Assembly: GCF_902779965.1 (NCBI RefSeq) | Contig: NZ_CACZDK010000002.1 | Coordinates: forward strand, 62,001-126,000 | Origin: Fibrobacter succinogenes | GTDB taxonomy: Bacteria > Fibrobacterota > Fibrobacteria > Fibrobacterales > Fibrobacteraceae | Length of the DNA stretch: 64,000 nucleotides | Direction: 5' to 3' | Part shown: positions 15,429 through 21,919 of the stretch, in pieces | How positions within the stretch are numbered: the stretch's first letter is position 1 | How the letters are laid out: every line of letters starts with the position of its first letter | Program-made: the position numbers and the translations under genes | The notes under the pieces: model-generated | Databases searched by the model: none | Told to the model about the DNA's origin: nothing | What the model saw: the letters and a program-made list of their open reading frames with translations, nothing else

Positions 15429-15854
15429 ATGGTTTCCCGCGGTTTTCTTGTAGTTCTTTTGTGCTTGCTGTTCGCCTTTTCGGGGTGCAGTGGCGCCTCG
15501 CACCGCAAAGGCTATGTTCGCGTGACAAAATCGTCTCGTGTTCAGAAAAAGGCTGAAATCGGTTACACTTTTTCGGGTGATGCCAGTTATTATGGCAAGG
15601 GTTTTGATGGAAAGAAAACTGCAAGCGGTGAAATCTTTGACCGAGATGATTTTACATGCGCGCATCGTTCGCTCCCGTTCGGGACAAAGTTAAAGGTGAC
15701 TCGCATAAAGACGGGCGCTTCTGTTGTTGTGCGTGTCAATGACCGTGGACCTTATGCTAAAAAGCGTGTCTTGGATTTGAGCGAAGCCGCGGGGAAAGTT
15801 CTCGGTTTGGATAAGGCTGGCCACGCGCAGGTCACTGCGACTGTGATAGAATAG
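15429..15854 (+). CDS. rlpA: RlpA-like septal/cell-wall lipoprotein (DPBB domain)
   Basis: The 141-residue protein has a lipoprotein signal (lipobox FSGC, Cys near residue 20) and a double-psi beta-barrel domain. RlpA hallmarks are ASYYGKGFDGKKTASGE (near 52), AHRSLPFGTKLKVT, the VNDRGPY motif with the catalytic-type Asp (near 105) and DLSEAAGKVLG. RlpA proteins are lytic transglycosylases acting on denuded peptidoglycan at septa, or inactive relatives; the His of AHRSLPFG and Asp of NDRGP, both conserved in active enzymes, are present. There is no SPOR domain, unlike E. coli RlpA, although a separate small SPOR protein is encoded at 43959. The gene closes the sigma-TPR-TPR-rlpA row. Confidence 0.9.
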   Translation: MVSRGFLVVLLCLLFAFSGCSGASHRKGYVRVTKSSRVQKKAEIGYTFSGDASYYGKGFDGKKTASGEIFDRDDFTCAHRSLPFGTKLKVTRIKTGASVVVRVNDRGPYAKKRVLDLSEAAGKVLGLDKAGHAQVTATVIE

Positions 15855-15883
15855 TTGTTGCGAGTGTAAATACCGCGCCCACC

Positions 15884-15975
15884 GTCATCCTCCGTTAGGA
15901 GGATCCATACAGTTCTGAATACGCTTGTATATTCTTTGAATCCAGCCAAGGAGTTGGGGCTTTAGCCTCGTCCTG
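15884..15975. repeat. hairpin repeat GTCATCCTCC..GGAGGATCC plus composite tail
   Basis: A short palindrome GTCATCCTCCGTTAGGAGGATCC is followed by CATACAGTTC and a segment ending AGGAGTTGGGGCTTTAGCC, related to the 107-bp repeats at 16318 and 16856 but with a divergent middle. Confidence 0.65.
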
Positions 15976-16071
15976 TCAAATTTTTTTATAAAATATGAAA
16001 ATGTCATCTTCTGACATCTTGTGATTCTATATTAGTGCACGTAATAACACTAAATGCCAAAAGGTGAAAAA

Positions 16072-16308
16072 ATGAATCGCAAAGTAGTTAAAGTAAATAA
16101 GCATGTAGTCGAAATCCCTGAACAAAACCTTTGGGATATGCCTTCGCGAGATTCCGGCTTTTCCATTTTCAAACGCCGCATTGGGGAACTGATGCAATTG
16201 AACGGTAACGACGATACCGCAATAGACGACGATGACTTGATTTCGTTTTACCGTATGGGTGAAAGCGAAACATTCGTTCTCTCAGCTCTCGGCTGCACTG
16301 GATATTGA
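16072..16308 (+). CDS. hypothetical acidic small protein (78 aa)
   Basis: The product begins MNRKVVKVNKHVVEIPEQ, has a helical middle (IFKRRIGELMQ) and a strongly acidic run (NGNDDTAIDDDDL) and ends with LSALGCTGY. I recognise no family. ATG 16072 is preferred over one at 16054 because AAAAGGTG lies about 8 bp before it. The single Cys three residues from the C-terminus, after an acidic leader-like body, recalls the shape of some ribosomally made peptide precursors, but no modifying enzyme is encoded nearby, so this is only a resemblance. It lies just upstream of the repeat-flanked GIY-YIG gene. Confidence 0.5.
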   Translation: MNRKVVKVNKHVVEIPEQNLWDMPSRDSGFSIFKRRIGELMQLNGNDDTAIDDDDLISFYRMGESETFVLSALGCTGY

Positions 16309-16317
16309 TATTGTGCC

Positions 16318-16424
16318 GTCATCCTCCGCTAGGAGACTCCCTTCAAGGCGAGCGTCGCGGTCATACTTGTATGGACATGACCGAGCCTAAGGGGAGGGGC
16401 TTTTTGCCCCATCCATACAGTCCT
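16318..16424. repeat. 107-bp direct repeat, copy 1 (left of GIY-YIG gene)
   Basis: From GTCATCCTCCGCTAGGAG to CCATACAGTCCT. It differs from copy 2 at 16856-16962 at three positions by eye. Inside are an inverted repeat GGTCAT/ATGACC and GGGGC-TTTTT-GCCCC. Confidence 0.88.
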
Positions 16425-16450
16425 TATTAAATTTCAAAAAAAGAGTGTAT

Positions 16451-16738
16451 ATGAAAAAGGGGTATGCATATATTTTATTCAGTCATCGCAAAGGAACATT
16501 GTATGTAGGTGTGACTTCTGATTTAAAAAGACGCGTGTCTGAACACAAAGGAAAAGTAAAGCCTGGTTTTACCGAAAAATATGATGTTGATAAATTAGGT
16601 TACTACGAAGAATATCCTTCGATAAGGGATGCTATAGAACGAGAAAAGAAATTAAAACATCTTTATCGTTCAGAAAAACTGAAATTGATTGAGTCTAGCA
16701 ATCCTAATTGGGGGGATTTGTTTTATAATCTTTTTTAG
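16451..16738 (+). CDS. GIY-YIG nuclease family protein
   Basis: The 95-residue protein is a single GIY-YIG (URI) nuclease domain of the YhbQ/COG2827 type. The two core strands read YAYILFS (residues 5-11) and LYVGVTSDLKRRVSEH (19-34), with the conserved Arg in KRRVSEH and the conserved Glu in AIEREKKLK near 65; the C-terminal SNPNWGDLF is typical. Free-standing members are of uncertain role in DNA processing; many spread by horizontal transfer. The start is ATG 16451 rather than the GTG at 16445. Composition is AT-rich compared with prmC next to it. The gene sits alone between two nearly identical 107-bp direct repeats, consistent with insertion or excision as a unit. Confidence 0.88.
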   Translation: MKKGYAYILFSHRKGTLYVGVTSDLKRRVSEHKGKVKPGFTEKYDVDKLGYYEEYPSIRDAIEREKKLKHLYRSEKLKLIESSNPNWGDLFYNLF

Positions 16739-16855
16739 CGCAATATGAACATTATGGATTCTCCTTCGGAGAATGACATATTCGCCGTCATCTATGCATT
16801 GAAAGAGTCCAAACGGAATGCAAACCGTCATTCTCGAAGCGGAATTCCTCGACCT

Positions 16856-16962
16856 GTCATCCTTCGTTAGGAGACTCCCTTCAAGGCGGGCGTCGCGGTC
16901 ATACTTGTATGGACATGACCGAGCCTAAGGGGAGGGGCTTTTTGCCCCATCCATACAGTCCT
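16856..16962. repeat. 107-bp direct repeat, copy 2 (right of GIY-YIG gene)
   Basis: Matches copy 1 at 16318 with three differences. Its right end reaches the stop codon of prmC (16961-16963 on the minus strand). Confidence 0.88.
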
Positions 16963-17941
16963 ACTTCGCCTTGTAGCTTACAAAGCGTACGTTGTTGCAA
17001 AAGTCTTTGTGAATGCCTGTAAATTCCAACCACGGATATTTTTCGGCTTCGGCTTTGAGCATTTCGCCCTGTTCCGATCCGATTTCAAGCAAGATTGAAG
17101 CGCTGGGCTTGAGTTTGCCTTCGGTCTGTTGCAAAAGCTTGCGAACAAGGTCAAGGCCATCGGCTCCGCCGAACAAGGCAAGTGCTGGGTCGTACTTTGC
17201 GACTTCGGGTTGGAGTTTGTCCTTTTCGCCGTCCGGAATGTAGGGGAGGTTGGCGATAAGGCAATCGATTTTTGGTAAGGTCGCTGAGCTGGTATGCTGA
17301 GCCTGCCGAAGCACTGCCGAAGCGCCGGTGGCGTTTGCGATAACGTCTGCGGTCACGGCGTCCAGCAAGTCTCCCTGTGCGAAGGTCAATGTGCTTGCGG
17401 CGGTTTGCGAATCCGCGCTTTCTGCGTCAGAATTGCCCGCGAGGCCGTTCGCTTCAGCATTTGTACGTGCGAGCGTCAAAGCGTCTTCGGAAACGTCTGT
17501 TGCAAGAACGCGCGCGCCCTTGATTTCCTTGGCGCAAGCAATCGAGATTGCGCCTGTGCCCGTACCGATTTCAACGATGAATGGATTCTCGATGCCTTTC
17601 AAGCAGTCTGCCGCCATGTCCACAAGCGATTCTGTTTCCGGGCGCGGGATAAGCGCACGGCGGTCGCACTTGATAATGAACCCGCGGAAGCTTGTATCGC
17701 CGATGATATGCTGCAGCGGCTCACGCGTTGCCCTGCGGGCAACCATCGTGCGAAGCACGTCCAGCTCTGCTGGCGTGAGCGGCTTCTCGAAGTTCAGGTA
17801 CAAGTCCATGCGGTTCTTCATCTTGAGACCGTAGCTGATGATGTACTCGGCATCGAGACGTGCATCAGGAATGCCCTTCTTTTCAAAGAAGACTTTGGTG
17901 CGGTTCAAAATTTCAAGAACTGTCATCTGCGGCTGTGGCAT
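16961..17941 (-). CDS. prmC: release factor glutamine methyltransferase PrmC (with repeat-derived insert)
   Basis: The 326-residue protein methylates the Gln of the GGQ motif of release factors, using S-adenosylmethionine. The N-terminal helical domain (1-75) is followed by a Rossmann methyltransferase fold with IPRPETE (near 103), VEIGTGTGAIS motif I (near 122) and the substrate-binding NLPYIP (near 233), a common variant of NPPY. The family is usually about 280 residues; the excess lies between motif III and NLPYIP (about residues 170-225), where low-complexity Ala/Ser/Thr sequence includes SAVLRQAQHTSSATLPK, a translation of an intergenic-type GCTGAGCCTGCCGAAGCAC repeat. prfA lies directly upstream on the same strand with a 60-bp gap, the usual prfA-prmC operon, so enzyme and substrate are made together. 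Confidence 0.93.
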   Translation of the reverse strand: MPQPQMTVLEILNRTKVFFEKKGIPDARLDAEYIISYGLKMKNRMDLYLNFEKPLTPAELDVLRTMVARRATREPLQHIIGDTSFRGFIIKCDRRALIPRPETESLVDMAADCLKGIENPFIVEIGTGTGAISIACAKEIKGARVLATDVSEDALTLARTNAEANGLAGNSDAESADSQTAASTLTFAQGDLLDAVTADVIANATGASAVLRQAQHTSSATLPKIDCLIANLPYIPDGEKDKLQPEVAKYDPALALFGGADGLDLVRKLLQQTEGKLKPSASILLEIGSEQGEMLKAEAEKYPWLEFTGIHKDFCNNVRFVSYKAK

Positions 17942-17965
17942 TGGACTTTCCTTATGGACGGGGCT

Positions 17966-17997
17966 TTGTCATTCCCGCCTCCGAGCGGGAATCTCCC
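17966..17997. repeat. hairpin repeat between prfA and prmC
   Basis: GTCATTCCCGCCTCCGAGCGGGAATCTCCC forms an 8-bp stem. Close copies lie at 44428-44457 and 63742-63770 (as GTCATGCCCGC..GCGGGCATCTCC). Confidence 0.75.
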
Positions 17998-18001
17998 TTA
18001 C

Positions 18002-19069
18002 TTATGCGTTGAACTTTCCGAGCTTTTCCTGGGCGTTCGCCATCTGGAGGCCGTTGATGATTTCATCAAGTTCGCCTGTGACAACCTTGTCCAAGTTGTA
18101 AACGGTGAGGCCAATGCGATGGTCCGTCACGCGGTTCTGCGGATAGTTGTAAGTGCGGATCTTGGCAGAACGGTCGCCAGTACCCACCAAAGCCTTACGG
18201 TTTGCTGCTTCTTCCTTTTCCTTCTTCGCGATGACCGCGTCAAGAATCTTGGAACGCAACATTTCCATAGCGTGCAAGCGGTTTTGCAACTGGCTACGTT
18301 CGGTCTGGCAGCTCACCACCACACCTGTCGGGATATGCGTCAAACGCACGGCGGAGTCCGTCTTGTTGATGTACTGACCGCCTGCACCCGAAGAACGGTA
18401 GGTATCCATGTGGATGTCGGCTTCGCGGATTTCCACGTCGACTTCTTCAGCTTCCGGGAGGATTGCCACCGTTGCCGCAGATGTATGCACACGGCCCTGC
18501 GTTTCCGTTTCCGGCACGCGCTGCACGCGGTGAACACCACTTTCGAACTTGAGCGTTCCATAGACGCTGTCGCCTTCGATGAATACGCGGATTTCCTTGT
18601 AGCCACCCACCGTGCCTTCGCTCAAGTCCTGGATGGTCATCTTCCAGCCCATCTTGTCGCAGTAGCCGCGGTACATGCGGAACAGGTCGCCTGCGAAAAG
18701 TGCGGATTCGTCACCGCCCGTACCGCCACGAATTTCGAGCGTTGCGTTGCGGAAGTCCCACGGATCCTTCGGCACCATCAAAATTTGCAATTCGTCTGTC
18801 ACTTCGGGGAGCTTCTTTTCGATTTCCGAAATTTCAGCCTTTGCCATTGCGACCATTTCTGGGTCGGAATCGCCGAGGGCGGCCTTGTATTCGTCAAGGT
18901 CGTCCATCATCTGCAGGTATTCCTTGGCCTTCAAAACAGCCTTTTCGATACCCTTGTATTGCTTGTGGATCTTGTTGTAACGAGCCTGATCTCCGAGAAC
19001 ATCCGGATTTCCGAGTTCCGATTCCAGTTCTTCGTACTTTTCAATGAGTTTTTTTGCCTTTTCTTTCAT
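18002..19069 (-). CDS. prfA: peptide chain release factor 1
   Basis: The 355-residue protein is RF1. The GGQ motif that enters the peptidyl transferase centre reads GAGGQYINKT (near residue 228), and the stop-codon recognition tripeptide of RF1 (PxT) reads PET in HRVQRVPETETQG, rather than SPF of RF2. The N-terminal coiled domain begins KEKAKKLIEKYEELE. ATG 19069 is taken as the start because it gives the family N-terminus; the frame continues upstream for 61 codons, but that part is translated from tandem repeats at 19087-19272 and is not conserved-looking. prmC follows after 60 bp. Confidence 0.95.
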   Translation of the reverse strand: MKEKAKKLIEKYEELESELGNPDVLGDQARYNKIHKQYKGIEKAVLKAKEYLQMMDDLDEYKAALGDSDPEMVAMAKAEISEIEKKLPEVTDELQILMVPKDPWDFRNATLEIRGGTGGDESALFAGDLFRMYRGYCDKMGWKMTIQDLSEGTVGGYKEIRVFIEGDSVYGTLKFESGVHRVQRVPETETQGRVHTSAATVAILPEAEEVDVEIREADIHMDTYRSSGAGGQYINKTDSAVRLTHIPTGVVVSCQTERSQLQNRLHAMEMLRSKILDAVIAKKEKEEAANRKALVGTGDRSAKIRTYNYPQNRVTDHRIGLTVYNLDKVVTGELDEIINGLQMANAQEKLGKFNA

Positions 19070-19086
19070 CGTGCCCAAAGATAGAA

Positions 19087-19272
19087 AAAGTGCGCAAGGC
19101 GAGTGAAGCGGGGTTGCTTGCAAACCCATTTTCGAGCCGTAGCCACGGACGCCAAGGGCGTCAAAAAGTGAGCAAGGCGAGTGAAGCGGGGTTGCTTGCA
19201 AACCCATTTTCGAGCCGTAGCCACGGACGCCCAAGGCGTCAAAAGTGAGCAAGGCGAGAGATGCGGGGCTGG
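19087..19272. repeat. ~78-bp tandem repeat upstream of prfA (2.4 units)
   Basis: Units starting AAAAGTGCGCAAGGCGAGTG (19087) and AAAAAGTGAGCAAGGCGAGTG (19164) are nearly identical over about 78 bp, and a third, partial unit starts at 19242. Each includes GCGGGGTTGCTTGCAAACCC and ends in CACGGACGCC..GGCGTC. They occupy the promoter/leader region of prfA. Confidence 0.85.
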
Positions 19273-19294
19273 CTTTTTTACTTCCTCTAGCCGC

Positions 19295-19642
19295 TTAAAT
19301 CCCGTCGAGCAAACTTCCGACGATTGACCCGGCGACATCGACGGCGGCGCTTGCAGCAGCCCCCGCGGCATCAGCAGCTGCACTCGCGGCAGAACCGGCT
19401 ACATCAGCGGCAGCGCTTGCCGCGGAACCTGCGACATCCATGACCGTATCGACGGCGGCTCCGGCATTGTCGATGACCGAATTCGCGATAGGCTTGGCGA
19501 CATTGATGACTTTGTCGAATGCGGATTCAAAGACTTCGTCTATAGCGTGATCCGCTACGGATTCAAAAAACTGCCCCACAATAGATTGATCGTTAGAGGC
19601 GGTTTGCGTCTGATTTTGAATTTCAATAGGATCGTTTTGCAT
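19295..19642 (-). CDS. hypothetical protein with Ala/Gly/Ser repeats
   Basis: From ATG 19642 the product is 115 residues; the same frame can be extended to 19759, but the added part is AT-rich and looks non-coding. The N-terminal half (MQNDPIEIQNQTQTASNDQ, then GQFFESVADHAIDEVFESAFDKV) is helical, and the C-terminal half is built of repeats of the type AGSAASAAADV, about five copies of 10-11 residues. There is no signal peptide. Such small-residue heptad-like stretches can form amphipathic or membrane-inserting helices; no family is recognised and function is unknown. No Shine-Dalgarno is seen at either start. Confidence 0.55.
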   Translation of the reverse strand: MQNDPIEIQNQTQTASNDQSIVGQFFESVADHAIDEVFESAFDKVINVAKPIANSVIDNAGAAVDTVMDVAGSAASAAADVAGSAASAAADAAGAAASAAVDVAGSIVGSLLDGI

Positions 19643-19823
19643 ATAATTTGAAATTACGAAATTTTGATTGTTAAGTTGTATTTCTCCCTGTAATTTTATG
19701 TAAATCAAACCCTTCAGTACATCCTCGCTGATGCCGTTTATAGGTACAAAACTTCGCATCCATGGTTTGCTTTGCTGTAACGTTTTTGTATATTTCTGAC
19801 AGCACCGTTAAATTGGAGTTTAA

Positions 19824-20891
19824 ATGCACAAGTTAGGAGTTCTTGCCGGAGTCTTTTCTATTTTGAGTTTTGGTGTGTTGGGGTGCAGCGAAAATCCGGC
19901 AAACATAATAGATACAGAAGGTGGGGTGAAAGGCGAAATTTCTTCGTCCTCGGTCCAGGATTCCTTGGACTCCGGCGAAAATTTGAATTCCCTCACCGAA
20001 AAAAATTCTTCCAGTTCCGTAAAGAACACTTCAAGTGAAGTTGGACAAACCTCTAGTTCGGTTAGTTCCTCTTCTTCCGAAGCCGTAAGTTCTTCTTCTC
20101 GTCCTTTTGTAAGGACTTTTATACCTGAATCCTCAAGTTCCGATGCTCCTGTCGAAACAAAAAGTTGGTATGGCCATACAACATACACAACTGCAAAAGT
20201 TGTTGCCGCCAATGCAGATGAACTCGAATGCAACGAGTCTACTGTTGCTGACAATTTGAATGGCTATGACGTGGCGTATGAATTTAATTTACAGCGCGAT
20301 TTAGGGCGAGATTCTTTTGGCAAACATCCTGCGTATATCGACAATACGGTTAATCCGGTATCGGCTGAATGCGGAAGCATTATTTTTGACGGCTTGAACG
20401 GACTGATAATTCCTTTGGATGAAATTTTTAAGAGCAGAGGCTTTGTTGCCGAAGTTCGCTTTATGCCTACAAAAGAAGGCAATATGGCGAATATATTTGT
20501 GGCAGAACCTCCTGGATCTGGCAAAACAGGGTGGCAAATACGATTGGATGGCACGGACGTGGTGTTCCATATGCGAGACCCGGAAGTTCGTAAGCAAAAA
20601 AATTGGGAATCCATTACCTTGGGCGAAGTTTCACTGAATGAGTGGCATGTTGTCCGTATTAAAATATTCCCGAAAAAATCGGAATTAACAGGGAAAATCG
20701 CCTATACATTCAATGCGTTTTTGGATGGAAAAATGCGACGCTCGTCGGAATATAATGCCGATGTTTCTAACATCGAGTATGGCTTAGGAATAGGCTATGA
20801 TTCGATGTATCAAACCCTCCATAACGACCGTTACTTTACGGGTAAAATCGATTATATCCGCTACGGAAAAATCACCGAAGACGGTCTGTAA
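19824..20891 (+). CDS. lipoprotein with poly-Ser linker and LamG-like domain
   Basis: The 355-residue protein has a lipoprotein signal (lipobox VLGC, Cys near residue 21), a Ser/Thr-rich linker between about residues 40 and 112 (runs such as SSSVSSSSSEAVSSSSR), and a C-terminal beta-rich domain (about 150-355) resembling a concanavalin-A/laminin-G fold: IIFDGLNGLIIPLDEIF, VAEVRFMPTKEGNMANIF, WQIRLDGTDVVFHMRD, NEWHVVRIKIFPKK and FNAFLDGKMRRSSEYN. Such domains often bind carbohydrate. The Ser linker is typical of Fibrobacter surface proteins. A glycan-binding role at the outer membrane is inferred. trmO starts 2 bp after the stop. Confidence 0.82.
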   Translation: MHKLGVLAGVFSILSFGVLGCSENPANIIDTEGGVKGEISSSSVQDSLDSGENLNSLTEKNSSSSVKNTSSEVGQTSSSVSSSSSEAVSSSSRPFVRTFIPESSSSDAPVETKSWYGHTTYTTAKVVAANADELECNESTVADNLNGYDVAYEFNLQRDLGRDSFGKHPAYIDNTVNPVSAECGSIIFDGLNGLIIPLDEIFKSRGFVAEVRFMPTKEGNMANIFVAEPPGSGKTGWQIRLDGTDVVFHMRDPEVRKQKNWESITLGEVSLNEWHVVRIKIFPKKSELTGKIAYTFNAFLDGKMRRSSEYNADVSNIEYGLGIGYDSMYQTLHNDRYFTGKIDYIRYGKITEDGL

Positions 20892-20893
20892 AA

Positions 20894-21694
20894 ATGATTC
20901 CCATCGGTACATTTTTTGGTGATGCCGTTTACAAGTATGACGCTCCTCGACAGGGGCGCCTTTTTGCCGGACATCCGGGCCGAATTGTGCTGAATCCGGG
21001 GCAGAATTTTGAGATGGCGCTTCGCGATCTCGACGGCTTCGAACGCATTTGGGTGATTTTCCTGTTTCACGAAAACGCTGGTTGGCGACCGACAACGCGC
21101 CCGCCGGTGCCGCCGAAAGGCAAAGACCGCGTAGGCACTTTTGCAAGCCGCAGCCCTTACCGCCCGAATCCGATTGGGCTTTCCTGCGTTCGCTTGTTGA
21201 AAATTGATGGACTTACGTTGTACGTAGACGAAGCGGACCTCTTGAACGAAACGCCGATTCTCGATATCAAACCGTACGTCCCGATGGCCGATGCATTCCC
21301 GAATGCAAAAGCGGGCTGGGTCGAAGAACAAGTGGGCGACCTGTGGACAATCGAAGAATCCGAAGATTTTGCCGCACAAAATCACTGGATTGCCGAACGC
21401 AGCGCTTTTGACTTGCTCAGTTTTGCCCAAGTGCAACTTTCTCGCGGAAATTTTTCGAAGGATGTTTTCGACAGTTCGCGCCGTCGCTTGACGCTGGATG
21501 AAAATGTAAAAACAGGAATCCTTGCTTACCGCACGTTCCGCATCCATTTTTGCTATGACGAATCTTCGCGCACGGTCTGTTTGCAAAAAATCGCAAGCGG
21601 CTACACTGCCGAAGACCTCAAAGAAAATTCCGAAGATAAGTACGGCGACAAGCAACTTCACCGCGATTTCGTGAAAATTTTTGCGATTCCTTAA
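20894..21694 (+). CDS. trmO: tRNA (N6-threonylcarbamoyladenosine37-N6)-methyltransferase TrmO
   Basis: The 266-residue protein matches the TsaA/YaeB/TrmO family, which methylates N6 of t6A37 in some tRNAs with a distinct beta-barrel SAM-binding fold. Visible landmarks are PRQG near residue 18, the DGFERIWVIFLFHEN strand near 50, the diagnostic RSPYRPNPIGLS near 93-104 (SAM and dimer site) and LDIKPYVP near 135. The last 110 residues form a second domain, also found in other long TrmO proteins. The gene lies just 2 bp downstream of the LamG-like lipoprotein, although the functions seem unrelated. Confidence 0.92.
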   Translation: MIPIGTFFGDAVYKYDAPRQGRLFAGHPGRIVLNPGQNFEMALRDLDGFERIWVIFLFHENAGWRPTTRPPVPPKGKDRVGTFASRSPYRPNPIGLSCVRLLKIDGLTLYVDEADLLNETPILDIKPYVPMADAFPNAKAGWVEEQVGDLWTIEESEDFAAQNHWIAERSAFDLLSFAQVQLSRGNFSKDVFDSSRRRLTLDENVKTGILAYRTFRIHFCYDESSRTVCLQKIASGYTAEDLKENSEDKYGDKQLHRDFVKIFAIP

Positions 21695-21919
21695 GTTCAT
21701 GGGTTGTGTGTGCTGTAATCCAAATCAGAATATTACTTGTGAATACGCCACGCGAAAACATCTCTTGTGGGTGGTTTTTCCTTTAAAAAACGTATTTTTG
21801 AATGCTTTTTGCGGGTGATTCAGCGCACAGATACCATTCTGTGAATTTTCGTTTTTCCTATTGGGCAAAAAAAGATTAATTTTCTAATACAATGACTTAA
21901 TAATGTTCGGGAGCGCATT

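Noticed and set aside
12112-15665. Long minus-strand frames opposite the TPR genes
   Set aside because: The sense-strand TPR repeats and lipoprotein signals are clear; the antisense frames lack any family pattern.
17294-19084. 596-residue plus-strand open frame opposite prfA and prmC
   Set aside because: It is antisense to two clear genes with intact motifs, and its composition (many Cys, His, Arg, Phe) is that of a codon-bias shadow.
18002-19252. Long form of RF1 starting at 19252
   Set aside because: The added 61 residues are translated tandem repeats; ATG 19069 gives the family N-terminus.
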